Part shown: one piece after another, positions 49,925-61,800 of the stretch
Position numbering within the stretch: position 1 is the first letter of the stretch
How the letters are laid out: every line of letters starts with the position of its first letter
From: Acidovorax delafieldii
GTDB lineage: Bacteria; Pseudomonadota; Gammaproteobacteria; Burkholderiales; Burkholderiaceae_C
Direction: 5' to 3'
NCBI RefSeq assembly: GCF_007993815.1
Contig: NZ_VJWE01000011.1
Location: 124,001 to 188,000, forward strand
DNA: 64,000 nucleotides
The notes under the pieces: generated by a model
What the model saw: the letters and a program-made list of their open reading frames with translations, nothing else
Told to the model about the DNA's origin: nothing
The model's database searches: none
Position numbers and translations under genes: made by a program

Positions 49925-51922
49925 ATGGCTGAATCCGGCAAAGCACCCTATTTTTTCGCATTGATCGTGTTGTTGGCCGTGTTGGGCGTATACCTGCCAA
50001 CATTGAGCAACGAGCTGCTGTTTGACGACCTGCGGCTGACCGAAGGCTCCATCTTTGGCGTGTACGGGAGCTTGCTGGATGTCAAGCAACGCATGATTTC
50101 GTATGGCAGCTTCGTATGGATAGAGCAGATCTTTGGCGCTGGCTGGTGGAAGCAGCGTATTGTCAACATCGTGCTGCATCTCGGCGTAGTAGCGGCCATG
50201 TATGGCTTCTTCAAAGCGCTCCTGAGCCAGACTCGCTTTCCTCAGGACATTGAAGAGCAAACACACTTTGCATCCTCTCAGCGCGCCGCCTTGCGGGTGG
50301 GAGTAGCACTGTTTGCCCTGCATCCCATGGCAGCCTATGCGGTGGGCTATCTGATACAGCGGTCTATCCTCATGGCTACGTTGTTCGCGGTGCTCGCTTG
50401 CTGGGCATTCGTACGCGGACTGCAAACGCAGCGTGTTGCGTGGTACGGGGGTGCACTGCTGAGCTACCTGCTCGCCGTGTTATCCAAGGAACACGCGGTC
50501 ATGACCATTGCTCTTGCAGTGCCTCTCTACATTCATATCAAGCGGCCGGGCTGGAAAGAGATCGCGGCTTTGATGGGCGGCACGCTGTTGCTTCTGGCTG
50601 TGGTCACAGGAGTTCTCCTGCACTTTTACGGCAACGTTGTCGGCCGACTCTTTGACGAGCAGTCTCTGGCTTTTGCCCAGCAGCTGGAGGCACTGCAACC
50701 GGGGGTCACGCAGCGGATGTTTCCGCTGAGCATCCTCAACCAGGCGGCACTCTTCTTTGCTTACGGACTGCTGTGGGTCGTGCCTTATGTGGGATGGATG
50801 TCAATTGACCTGCGGCCGGCCTTCCCGCTGGGGTTTGCATCGTCATGGCACATAGTGGGTGGGTTGGGGTACGCAACCCTGCTTGTGGGTACCACGTGGC
50901 TGCTGTTGCGACGCACCGGAGCGCTGAGCCTCGTAGCGCTGCTCCTGCTTCTTCCCTTAGTATGGTTTGCCACGGAGTTTTCGACCATTTGGGTGCAGGA
51001 TCCGTTCGTGCTATACCGCAGCTATCTCTGGGGTGTGGCCCTGCCTGGATTGCTGGCCATAGCGCTCACAGGCTTCAAACCACGCACGATCTACACACTG
51101 GGTATCGTGCTTGGATTGGTGTTTGGCGCCCTTGCCCTTGAACGCAACCTCTCGCTGGCTGACGAAGTAACCGCCTGGACTGACGCGGCCGAAAAGACCA
51201 ACCTCAAGGCCCCCGCCAACGCCGTAGGGCGTAGCCGCCCATTCTTGAATCTGGGCGCCTTTTACATACGCAAAGGCATGCTTGAGCAAGCGGAGCGGAA
51301 TATTGCCACGGCATCTGCACTGCGCGACCGAGGAGAACTGGGCAGCGGTGCGGTCTTCAATTCGGGCGTCATTCTTCAACTCAAAAAGAAACATGCCGAA
51401 GCCCTTCAGGCGTTTTCAACAGCCGAGGAACAAGGCTATTCCGAGCCTGGTTTGTATTTTCACAAAGCCGAATCTCAGGCCGCCTTGGGGCAATTTGTAC
51501 CCGCACTAGAAAACTTTCGCATTGCACTAGCCAAGGTAGAGAAAGACCCGCAGCAACAGAGCGTAGTACCAACCATTCGTATCCGACTGGTCGAAACAGC
51601 TATGGCCGCTCAACGGTACGACGAAGCCATCGGCGGATTCAAAGTGTTGCTTCAAGCCAATCCCAACGACCCCAGGCTACGGCTAGGCCTGGGCATGGCG
51701 TTAGTGGGCAAGGGGGAAGCGCAAGCCGCCATTGGAATCTTTGACCAACTCATCGCATCCCATCCGGGAGCCCCTGTCTATTACGGCCGGGCATTGGCAC
51801 ACCATCAAGCGGGTCAAGGTGCCGACAGCCTGAAAGATCTTGATGAAGCGATCAGACTGGATCCGCGGAACGCTCAGTACGGCCAAATGCGGGCAATCAT
51901 TGCGGCTGCCAAAAGACGATAG
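49925..51922 (+). CDS. TMTC-like membrane protein with C-terminal TPR repeats
   Basis: The 665-residue protein has about ten hydrophobic segments in its first 400 residues and a GT-C style Asp-Asp pair right after the first helix (SNELLFDDLRLTEG near residue 34), as in lipid-linked sugar transferases. From about residue 430 to the end it has TPR-like helices (GMLEQAERNIATASALRD, KHAEALQAFSTAEEQGYSEP, RYDEAIGGFKVLLQANPNDPRL, DSLKDLDEAIRLDPRNAQYG). TMTC-type proteins O-glycosylate exported proteins; pilin is a candidate acceptor here, but that is inference. A glycosyltransferase gene follows after 27 bp. Confidence 0.75.
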   Translation: MAESGKAPYFFALIVLLAVLGVYLPTLSNELLFDDLRLTEGSIFGVYGSLLDVKQRMISYGSFVWIEQIFGAGWWKQRIVNIVLHLGVVAAMYGFFKALLSQTRFPQDIEEQTHFASSQRAALRVGVALFALHPMAAYAVGYLIQRSILMATLFAVLACWAFVRGLQTQRVAWYGGALLSYLLAVLSKEHAVMTIALAVPLYIHIKRPGWKEIAALMGGTLLLLAVVTGVLLHFYGNVVGRLFDEQSLAFAQQLEALQPGVTQRMFPLSILNQAALFFAYGLLWVVPYVGWMSIDLRPAFPLGFASSWHIVGGLGYATLLVGTTWLLLRRTGALSLVALLLLLPLVWFATEFSTIWVQDPFVLYRSYLWGVALPGLLAIALTGFKPRTIYTLGIVLGLVFGALALERNLSLADEVTAWTDAAEKTNLKAPANAVGRSRPFLNLGAFYIRKGMLEQAERNIATASALRDRGELGSGAVFNSGVILQLKKKHAEALQAFSTAEEQGYSEPGLYFHKAESQAALGQFVPALENFRIALAKVEKDPQQQSVVPTIRIRLVETAMAAQRYDEAIGGFKVLLQANPNDPRLRLGLGMALVGKGEAQAAIGIFDQLIASHPGAPVYYGRALAHHQAGQGADSLKDLDEAIRLDPRNAQYGQMRAIIAAAKRR

Positions 51923-51949
51923 TCACTCATAAATCAGGCTGGCATTCTT

Positions 51950-53800
51950 GTGGCGTTGCGCGTATTGCACATTGGTAAGTTCTATCCCCCGCACCGGGGT
52001 GGCATGGAGGTATTCCTTGCCGACCTCGTCAATGAACAACGAGCCTCTGGAATCGAGGCCGTAGCGATTGTGCACGGCTCGCCCGAGCCAGATGATCCGC
52101 CGTGGATCAAACGTGTCCCCGTGCAACTCCAGTTTGTCTACGCTCCGCTGGCGATGGGTTTTCGCGCCGCATTGGCCCAGGCCATCAAACAGCACAAGCC
52201 TGATGTGCTTCATCTGCACATGCCCAACAACTCGGCGCTATGGGTTTTGACACTGCGCGAGGCACGCTCGATCCCATGGGTGGTGCATTGGCAGTCTGAC
52301 GTAGTGGTGTCACGCATTCGTGTCGCCATTGCACTGGCTTATAGGCTATACCGCCCTTTTGAACAGGCTGTATTGGGACGTGCGGCGCGCATTATCGCGA
52401 CTTCGCCGCCTTACCTCGAAGCGAGCGAGCCGCTGCAGGCTTGGCGCGCCAAATGCGCTGTCATCCCATTGGGACTTGAGGCACCGAATGGGCCAATTAC
52501 AGACGCATCCTTGGTTGCACGCTCCAGTCACTGGGTGGCAGGCAAACTTCGCCTGCTCTCCATCGGGAGGCTAACCTATTACAAAGGCTTCGAAACTCTG
52601 ATCGCAGCAGCGGTTGGCGTGGCAGATGTGGAGCTACTGATCGTGGGCGACGGCGAGCTCCGTGGTGAGCTGCAAGCTCAAATCGACAAGCTAACTCCTC
52701 AGGGCCAAACACCCAACGTACGGCTGCTTGGCAATGTAGACGATGCTGAAAAAATCGTCTTGCTCCAAAGCTGTGACGTGTTCTGCCTCGCGTCTCGTGA
52801 ACGGACTGAAGCTTTTGGCATGGTCCTGCTGGAAGCCATGCAACACGCCAAGCCGTGCATTGTTTCATCTCTTGCAGGTTCTGGAATGCCCTGGGTTCTA
52901 CAAACCGCAAATGCGGGGATTCAAGCGCCCCCGGAAGATGTAACGGCATGGGCCACGGCGATCCAACAGATGCAAGCCAATCCTCACCTGCGCCAACAAT
53001 GGGGGGAGTCGGGGCGACGAGCGTTGCAGAAGCACTTCTCCATAGGAGGCTGCGCGCAGGCCATCTACAACCAATACAGAGTGGCCGCTCCCGAAGCCGT
53101 CCTCGACACACCTCCCGGCAAGGACTTGCTCATCGTCATACCGGCGCGCAACGAAGCCGCGACCATTGGCGACCTGCTTCACCGATTGGACGCAGAAGGA
53201 TGGCGTGATGTTTTGGTGATCAACGATCAAAGCACCGACGATACCCAGGCCATCGCGAGCGCGGCAGGCGCTCAGGTGCTCAGCCCCACCTTGCCCGTGG
53301 GTGCTTGGGGAGGAATGCAATTAGGCATCCGATACGCGCTTCGACACGGATATCAGGCCGTAATAACCATGGACGCAGATGGGCAGCATGAGGTCGACGA
53401 AATACCCACATTGCTCCAAGCGCGGCAGCAGGCTGACCTCGTTGTAGGAGCCTTCCCCGAAAGAGCCAGCCCATTACGCCAATTGGCCTGGAACTGGTTC
53501 AGACATCTCGCTGGCTTCGATCTGCGTGACTTGACATCTGGCTTCCGCCTATACAACCGCCAGGTTCTGGAGGTTCTAGCCTCGCGCGAGGCTACGCTGC
53601 TTGACTATCAGGATCTCGGTGCGCTGCTACTTGTGCGCCGCGCTGGCCTCCAGATCACCGAAATCCCTGTCAACATGAACATGCGCACCATAGGGAAATC
53701 GCGTATTTTCAATTCATGGCTCAACGTGGCGAAATACATGCTGGCCACCAGCCTGCTCTGCTTGGCGCGCTGGGATCTCCGTTCGCGCAGCACCCCGTAG
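51950..53800 (+). CDS. Fused glycosyltransferase: GT4 then GT2 domains
   Basis: The 616-residue protein starts at GTG (VALRVLHIGKFYPPHRGGMEVFLADL, the usual GT4 opening). The GT4 domain (about 1-385) has SIGRLTYYKGFETLIAA and the EX7E-type motif ERTEAFGMVLLEAMQ. A short linker leads to a GT2 domain (about 395-600): LLIVIPARNEAATIGDLL, INDQSTDDT and the metal motif TMDADGQHE, as in dolichol-phosphate mannose synthase-like enzymes. One chain could add a sugar and make the lipid-linked donor. It follows the TMTC-like gene closely, so a shared glycosylation pathway is likely. Confidence 0.85.
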   Translation: MALRVLHIGKFYPPHRGGMEVFLADLVNEQRASGIEAVAIVHGSPEPDDPPWIKRVPVQLQFVYAPLAMGFRAALAQAIKQHKPDVLHLHMPNNSALWVLTLREARSIPWVVHWQSDVVVSRIRVAIALAYRLYRPFEQAVLGRAARIIATSPPYLEASEPLQAWRAKCAVIPLGLEAPNGPITDASLVARSSHWVAGKLRLLSIGRLTYYKGFETLIAAAVGVADVELLIVGDGELRGELQAQIDKLTPQGQTPNVRLLGNVDDAEKIVLLQSCDVFCLASRERTEAFGMVLLEAMQHAKPCIVSSLAGSGMPWVLQTANAGIQAPPEDVTAWATAIQQMQANPHLRQQWGESGRRALQKHFSIGGCAQAIYNQYRVAAPEAVLDTPPGKDLLIVIPARNEAATIGDLLHRLDAEGWRDVLVINDQSTDDTQAIASAAGAQVLSPTLPVGAWGGMQLGIRYALRHGYQAVITMDADGQHEVDEIPTLLQARQQADLVVGAFPERASPLRQLAWNWFRHLAGFDLRDLTSGFRLYNRQVLEVLASREATLLDYQDLGALLLVRRAGLQITEIPVNMNMRTIGKSRIFNSWLNVAKYMLATSLLCLARWDLRSRSTP

Positions 53801-53865
53801 GACAAGGTCAGGCACAAAAGCTCGCGGGATGGACTGTTGCGCTCCAGCCGCTTTGCACATATTTG

Positions 53866-53899
53866 TTAACAATACAAAGATTAACCACCATAATCTTTG
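53866..53899 (+). promoter_or_regulatory. Sigma-70 promoter with overlapping palindromic operator for the secreted protease
   Basis: TTAACA (53866-53871) and CATAAT (53889-53894) are spaced 17 bp, near consensus. CAAAGATTA (53875-53883) and TAATCTTTG (53891-53899) form a perfect 9-bp inverted repeat covering the spacer and the -10 element, so a repressor bound there would block the promoter. The protease ATG is about 115 bp downstream. Confidence 0.6.
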
Positions 53900-54013
53900 A
53901 AACAGTCTGCTTCTTTGACTCAGAAGTTGGGTTGCACCCACGATCTGCGCGTCTCGCGTTGACTTCATGGCTGTGTGCCGGGAAAAGACAACCAACATGA
54001 GAATGAAAAAATA

Positions 54014-56311
54014 ATGCGTCTATCTATCTCAGCATGGCGCTCTTCGATAGCCGTTTTGTCTGTCACCGCGCTGGCAATGTTTTGCGGGCAAGCGTATGCA
54101 CAGCAAGTAATGCAACTTGTCCCCGGGCAGGCGCCGTCCGATAGAACCGCCCTGGCGGCATTGAGTGTCAAGCCCGGGGAATCACTGCGGATCGAAAACC
54201 TCCGCGTCAACGACGCTAGCCCCACCGTAGTGAACCTGGAGTTGAGCCGCTCAGAGGTGGTAAGCGCAGGGACCCAATACACCGTGGTTGATGACAAGGG
54301 TCGTCGCGCCTACCCACTGGCCGTCAACGCCCACTTTGTGGGGGTTGTGCAGGGCAAGCCAGACAGCTATGCCTTTGCGACAGTGTCCCCCGATGGTGAA
54401 ATCCGCACCATCATTCATCAGGACAAGGATACGCTGTTGAACGAGTTGGTGCCGGCACGCAGTAGCGGAGACGGCAAAGCGGTTTCGCGGGCGGTGGACC
54501 ATCAAAGGGATTTCGTCAACAGAGAGTTTTCTTGCGGCGTGACACCAGCCTTCCTGCAAAGCGACCCGACCCAGCGCAAACTTCTTTTCCAACAAGTTTC
54601 GAACACTGGTGAATCAGGCTCTTCGCAAGCCATAAGTGAAAAGGCAGGCACCCAACGCAGGGCAGACATCATTATTGATAGCGACTATGAGTTTTACCAA
54701 CTCAAAGGAACCGAGGCAGCCGCATTCAACTACGTTGTGGATCTGTTCACCTACGTTGGCACCCGGTACCAAGCTGAAGCCTCTACCCGATTCAATTTGA
54801 AGCAGATCATTATTCGGACGACCACAGTCGACCCATGGAACGCCACGAATACGAGTGCCATGCTGACCGAGCTCCGCAATTACGGAAACGGGGGTGCCTA
54901 TGCACCGCAGACATGGCACCATGTTCACCTACTGAGCGGCAAGCCCGCGGGCGGCGGGATTGCTTACGTCAATACGCTAGGTGCTCCCAGTTACGCGTAT
55001 GGTGTGAGTGCGGCGCTCGCAGGTAATTTCACGCCCTCAAATCCTCAAGTGATTTGGGACTCGGTGGTAGTAGCCCACGAAATTGGACATGCATTTGGTA
55101 GCTCTCACACCCATGATTATGACAACCCCGCCGTAGTACCCTCTCCTAACACAGGCGGAGCTATCGATTGCTGCTACTCAGGTAATGCAACCGGCCAGTG
55201 CGGCATCGCTTTGGGTGGGCCTGATCGTTTTGGTTATTTGCCAGGGCTGAGTTCGACCACGGGAGGTGGCGCGGGTCAAAGCAACGGCACCATCATGAGC
55301 TACTGTCATCTGCTATCAGGCGGAATGAGCAACATTGCGTGGTCGTTTGGTACAGGGCATCCGTATGGGGTCAACGCTGGGCGAGTGCCCATAGTCATGA
55401 CTGGACAAGCACAGACCTACCTACCTCTAGACGCTTCCAGCACGTACGATGTATACGTCACAAAAGCAGGTGCTGGTGCAAGCACAGGCACGGTTACCAG
55501 CGCACCCGCAGGTATTAACTGCGGTACTGACTGTACAGAAGCTTATTCAGTCGGCACTTCAGTGACCCTATCGGCCACTGCAGGCTCAGGCTATGTTTTT
55601 GCCGGCTGGTCAGGGGCTGGTTGTTCTGGCACAGGCACTTGTACCGTCACGGTGGACTCCTACAAGGGCATCACCGCCACTTTCACGATTCCACCTGTCG
55701 GCGTGCTCTCCATCGCAAAAATTGGTACCGGGGGAGGTACGGTAACGCGGTCCAGCGGCACTCTTAATTGCGGGTCAACCTGCACGGAGTCTTTTACTCC
55801 CGGAGCTACTGTCACGCTTACAGCGACTCCTGCAGCCGGTAGCACTTTTGCCGGATGGAGTGGTGGAACCTGTAGTGGCACGGGTTCTTGCTCTTTCACC
55901 ATCAACGCCAGTACAACAGTCAATGCCCAGTTCAATCTCACCTCGGGCGGCACAACCACCACCCCCCTCCTCCAAAGCAATTTGTCAGGTAGTGCGGGTT
56001 CTACCCAGTATTTTTCCGTAGTTGTACCCGCTGGCGCTACGAACCTTGTTATTCAAATGAATGGCGGGTCCGGGGATGTTGACCTGTATGTCAAGTTTAA
56101 TCAGGTTCCTACACTCAACTCTTACGACTGCCGCCCTTATCTAGACGGGAACGCAGAAACCTGCACTTTCACAACACCAAGCGCAGGCACTTATCATATT
56201 ATGCTCAGTGGTTATCAAGCATTCAGCGGGGTCACTCTTGCAGCGAGCTACCAGTATACAAAAAAAATAAACGTTGATCTTACGCCCATTCTTAATCTTT
56301 TACTTGACTAA
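54014..56311 (+). CDS. Secreted metzincin metalloprotease with InlB-like repeats and PPC domain
   Basis: The 765-residue protein has a Sec signal (MRLSISAWRSSIAVLSVTALAMFCGQAYA). The reprolysin-like zinc site is His355-Glu356-x-x-His359 ... His365 (HEIGHAFGSSH), with a Met-turn at IMSYCH. The tail has two tandem repeats of about 75 residues with the pattern GTVTSAPAGINCGTDCTE ... FAGWSGAGCSGTGTC, each with Cys pairs, similar to InlB-B-like repeats, then a PPC (pre-peptidase C-terminal) domain (FSVVVPAGATNLVIQMNGGSGDVDLYV). It is probably an extracellular protease attached or secreted by a type II route. The ATG at 54014 was chosen because the longer frame begins with GTG. Confidence 0.85.
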   Translation: MRLSISAWRSSIAVLSVTALAMFCGQAYAQQVMQLVPGQAPSDRTALAALSVKPGESLRIENLRVNDASPTVVNLELSRSEVVSAGTQYTVVDDKGRRAYPLAVNAHFVGVVQGKPDSYAFATVSPDGEIRTIIHQDKDTLLNELVPARSSGDGKAVSRAVDHQRDFVNREFSCGVTPAFLQSDPTQRKLLFQQVSNTGESGSSQAISEKAGTQRRADIIIDSDYEFYQLKGTEAAAFNYVVDLFTYVGTRYQAEASTRFNLKQIIIRTTTVDPWNATNTSAMLTELRNYGNGGAYAPQTWHHVHLLSGKPAGGGIAYVNTLGAPSYAYGVSAALAGNFTPSNPQVIWDSVVVAHEIGHAFGSSHTHDYDNPAVVPSPNTGGAIDCCYSGNATGQCGIALGGPDRFGYLPGLSSTTGGGAGQSNGTIMSYCHLLSGGMSNIAWSFGTGHPYGVNAGRVPIVMTGQAQTYLPLDASSTYDVYVTKAGAGASTGTVTSAPAGINCGTDCTEAYSVGTSVTLSATAGSGYVFAGWSGAGCSGTGTCTVTVDSYKGITATFTIPPVGVLSIAKIGTGGGTVTRSSGTLNCGSTCTESFTPGATVTLTATPAAGSTFAGWSGGTCSGTGSCSFTINASTTVNAQFNLTSGGTTTTPLLQSNLSGSAGSTQYFSVVVPAGATNLVIQMNGGSGDVDLYVKFNQVPTLNSYDCRPYLDGNAETCTFTTPSAGTYHIMLSGYQAFSGVTLAASYQYTKKINVDLTPILNLLLD

Positions 56312-56329
56312 CTTTAAAATAGAGGTCTT

Positions 56330-56665
56330 ATGAAAAAATTTTTTAATATAATTTTTACAGCATCGATTCTGACATGCTTCAACTCTGCAAACGCCGGAAT
56401 TTCCTCTGGAAAGGTTACCAGTGTTTTTATGCACACCCCGGATGTTGTAATGTTTGCAGCTGGACCAATGAGCAACCCTGCAGGCTGCGTAAGCAGTGTT
56501 CAACAATGGGCCATTAAACTATCCGACCCAGCCGGAAAAGGCTTTCTCGCAATTTTACTCTCAGCACAAGCGCAGGGAAAATCAGTATATGTCCAAGGCT
56601 ATACCAATACATGCCGCGACTGGCCAGATCGGGAGTTACCATCTTATATTGTCATTCTCGATTAA
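56330..56665 (+). CDS. Small secreted protein of unknown function
   Basis: The 111-residue protein starts with a signal peptide (MKKFFNIIFTASILTCFNSANA) and has a compact remainder with two Cys (NPAGCVSS and TNTCRDWPD) that could form a disulfide. The segments WAIKLSDPAGKGFLAILLSAQAQGKSVYVQGY and the short Trp-rich end look like a conserved small beta-rich secreted family, but I cannot name one. It begins 18 bp after the protease stop with GAGG before the ATG, so the two are likely co-expressed. A role as protease inhibitor or partner is speculative. Confidence 0.65.
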   Translation: MKKFFNIIFTASILTCFNSANAGISSGKVTSVFMHTPDVVMFAAGPMSNPAGCVSSVQQWAIKLSDPAGKGFLAILLSAQAQGKSVYVQGYTNTCRDWPDRELPSYIVILD

Positions 56666-56793
56666 AAATACAAGCCACATCAAAAAATATTTATTGGATC
56701 AAAATCCAGCTCTCAAAACATCACTACTAAATATTTTCAAAAACTTATTAAAAAACAACCGAATTGCATCCACGATGATTCAAGAGAATTAGA

Positions 56794-57704
56794 TCAATTT
56801 CCTCGAAACATCCAGTCAAGTGTGGTCTGCAGTTTTGGCGTATGCCAGTCGCCAATTAGTCCACGCAACTTGGCGCTGTCACCGCTCAATGATCTGACTT
56901 CGTTAGCACGCACAAAAGCCGGATCGATCTGTACCTCCAGCGTGTGCCCTGCTATACATTCCAACATCTGTATCAATTCGCGCAATGAATGAGGATGACC
57001 GGAACATACATTGACAGTGACTCCCGCAGGACACACCTCAAGCAAACGACGATACGCCCGAGCGACGGCCCGCACATCAGAGAAATCGCGCCACACATCA
57101 ATGTTACCAAGTTGAATGATATTCGCGTGCCGACGAAAATGAGCCACTATTTTAGGAACCAAAAAGACTTCTGATTGCCCGATGCCGGTGTAGTTAAAGG
57201 GCCTTGTTATTACTATAGGCAGTCGACTCATCCATAGCCGAGCCATCTGCTCCATGGCAATTTTACTGACTGCATAATCATTGGCAGGATTCAGAGGGGC
57301 ATCCTCTGCCAAGACCCCCCCAGAAGAGTTGCCATATACATTTGCACTACTGGCCAACAATATGCATTTTGGCCTATGCATAGAGCTATCAAGTGCCGCC
57401 AACAGATTTCGCGTGCCTAAAAGATTCACTTTGTAAAAAGAATCTACGTTATCGTGCCCCACAAAAGCTATCGCAGCAAGGTGAATAACAAAATCGGGCT
57501 TCACTTCCGATACAACAGCGTTTACGCCAACGGCGTCGAGCAAATCTACGCAACGATAGCGTAGATCTACTGCATCAGGCTGTGTTCCAAGGCCATAAAC
57601 CTCCCACCCATGAGCCAGCAACTCTGAAGCAACATAGCGACCAGTGAATCCCTTTATCCCTGTAATCAAAGCTCTGGGCTTTGCTGCGACATTTTCTATT
57701 GCCA

Positions 57705-57705
<1 letters not shown>
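56794..57705 (-). CDS. rmd: GDP-4-dehydro-6-deoxymannose reductase
   Basis: The 303-residue extended short-chain dehydrogenase has ITGIKGFTGRYVASEL (NAD(P) site), catalytic Ser and YAVSK (Tyr-x3-Lys), ITRPFNYTGIGQSEVFLVPKIV and the terminal NVCSGHPHSLRELIQML typical of Rmd. It reduces GDP-4-keto-6-deoxymannose to GDP-D-rhamnose. The start codon shares one base with the gmd stop (TGATG), so translation is coupled. Composition is AT-rich relative to most of the window. Confidence 0.85.
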
Positions 57706-58760
<1,055 letters not shown>

Positions 58761-58842
58761 TTAACCCGAAAATCAAGTTAAAAAAATTTGCAAACCATCA
58801 ACTGCCTATTTTTGAAAATTTCATTATTCAAAATTACACAGA

Positions 58843-61800
58843 TTAGGCAACAACACTCGCAAGAAGCTTCTCTCGTCGTAACGATTTAATTATATTAAAT
58901 AGTCGCTCAGACAAATATTCCCAGTCATGGGACCTCAACCACTCCTCTTGGCGTTCGAACAACGGGTTGTCTTTTCCTTGAGCATTGAAGAGATGCGACA
59001 CCGCACTAACAATATCTTGCACCTCTGAGCCATCCATCCTCCAAGTTACATCCGCGAGATCTGAAAATATCTCAAGGGGGCTAACAAGAACTGGTTTAAG
59101 AGTAGAAAGTCCAACCGTCACTGCAGCACTGGAGCTTTCTTGGGTATGCTTATAGGGAAAAATTACACAGTCAGCGGCGCCCAATTTTTTTTGCGAATCC
59201 TCAATTGGTAAATAATCAGTCATCCAATGAATATTTTTTTCGACTCCAAATTTCTTTGCAATCTTTCGACATTCTTCAATATAAATTGAACTGCGCTTAT
59301 CCAAGATAGATGTCACAGCAATCAAATGAACTGACCTTTTGGTGACAGAAATTAGTGGTGGTATTGCCTTGATCAAAGTATCAATTCCCTTGTGAGGCAA
59401 GGCAAAACCAAAGCAACCCAAAACTAACGCATCTGAAGGAATATTTAATTCAGCTCTCACAGAAGATGAATCAGAGGGCGCTAATGGCGCCACCCCCCCC
59501 AATTGGAGCAGCATCACATTCTCAACCAAACCCAATGCAAGCAAATTATTTAAATCTTGAGGCTTGTGCACAATAATTCGATCTACCTTACTCAATGCTT
59601 CGATCACAGTCGAGGTCAGTCTCGAATCATGGAGCAAGGGTTGTGTTGAATGCAACTCCAGAACAACTACCACACCCACTTTACTCAAATGAGCTAGTTG
59701 CTCGCAAAGAGCCTCCGTAAGAGGGAATAGACTGGGTTGATGCTGCACAAAAACAATATCAGTATTACTCTGATTTATTCGCTCAAGAAGTTTGTGAACA
59801 CTATCATTTTCGCCAGCCCTCCAAGCTATTTCAGCATCTGGCGGAACATTAACAGTACGATCATCACAATATATTTTTAAAATCATCCGACGTTTATAAA
59901 CACTCGGTGACAATAAGCTATTAGCATATTCTGCAATCCCGCATCGCGTTGCCCATGGGCTAACCGCAGCAACTCTTAGAGGAGAAGATTCAGAGCGGGA
60001 TTGGTTTTGCATCCATTGTGCACTCCGTATTAATGAGCTAGCGCAGTTAGCCCAAGTATAAATTTTACGTACGTGCAATGCACCAGACTTAACCCGAGCC
60101 TCCAGTTCGGGATCCCTAATAATAACTTTTTCACGCACTCTCCGCATTTCATCTGCCAAATGTAGGGGGTCGGGTTCCACCCAACAGGAATCACTGCTCC
60201 GCAAATGACTACGGGACGCTGAAAATTCGAAATTTATCAGCGTAGCAGTCGCGTGTGTACAGAAATCCGCATGGGCGCTATGCCCCGTTGTTATGACTGG
60301 TAAGGCCAAAGCCAACGCTTCTGCCGCAGGAAGATTGAAGCCCTCTCCGCGCGACGGCAAGACCATGCAATGCGCAGTTCGATAAAGCCTAAGCATGTTC
60401 AAATCATCCAAGGGATTCTCGTCAATAATGACTTTGGGGGGAAACTTCAACCCCTCACTTAAAGACTTCAGCTGTGCATGCACCTTGTTATGTGGATTTG
60501 GAAATGTCTTTATGTATAGCTCTACCGAATCAGCAGAAGTAAAAGTATTTAAATATGCCGACAAAAGTACATCAATCCCCTTGCGTTCGAACGCTGACGA
60601 CACATGGAGGAAGCGAAACACCTGCCCAGCAGACACGGTTAGTTTATCAATAGGCTCTTCACTCTGATCAATCAAATGATCTATCCCGATCGGAATGACA
60701 AAAACCTGGATACCACAGCCGGAATTTATTAATGCCCTTTTAACAGAGGTCGCAGCGACCCAAACAATATCAAAATTATTGTTAATATTTCGAACTACAT
60801 CGATAGGGACAGAAGTTTCTTCCCAGAAGAATAGCACTCCACGCATGCCACATGGCTGCGTATCCGCAATAACTGGATAGTGATGTACTATTGAAATAGT
60901 GCCTTGGATCTCCTCAGAAGGAATTTTTCGCCAGAGCGCATCGTGTATAAGTGAGTCCTGCTCAGGGCTAAGCCTCGGCATCTCAGAACACAACTCATTT
61001 TCGTACGGTATATAGCTAAACCGTTTCTCATTAATACTTTCCATCCCAACGGCCAATCCACGATTAACTATAGCCAAACTATAGGCTCCTTCCACATGAC
61101 CAACCAGCCTCACCCAGCAAGATTTAGCAATAACCAGTTCAGGAAGTGACATTGCTTCAGGAAGAACTGGAGTTTCAGGAAGAACTCGAGGATGATTTTT
61201 AAAATCTCCACTAATCGGAATTTTGTTAAATTCTACCTTGTGTACATGAGCAAACGGCGTACTCAACAATGCCTCTTTAAGTACATTTCGGCGGATTGCG
61301 ACACTAACTAATTGGCGATGCAGCTCAGGGTAACGAATGAGCCATCTGCTTAGAATAAAGCGGATCTTTGGATAACTAAAGACTTGTCCAAATAGCCAGC
61401 CCAGAAGAGGCTGAGATTTTTCGATTCCGAAGAATAAAAGATAATTTAAAAAATTACGCACTACGAGTACAAAATCAAAGAATTTACCCGCCATCCACCG
61501 AAGTGGAGAAGAGATACGCCAAGACAGACTTTGATAAATTCCATTAATTTTCAACTGAAGTTTTAGCGTTTCTTCTTGATAAAAGGTGGCTTTTTTTTTG
61601 AATTCACTGATTTCATGCTTCTTCTTTTGAATTTCTGCGTGCAAATCTAAGATTTGCGCACGCCCTGAAGCAGCCTCGCGCGCCAAATCGTCAAAACGTA
61701 CGTCTTGCTCATCTTGCAATTTTTTTGAAATATCACGAATGCGTTGAGCTAGTAAGGTCTCAGCACGAATCGCCAACTCACGCGCCCGACTTTCGTGCTC

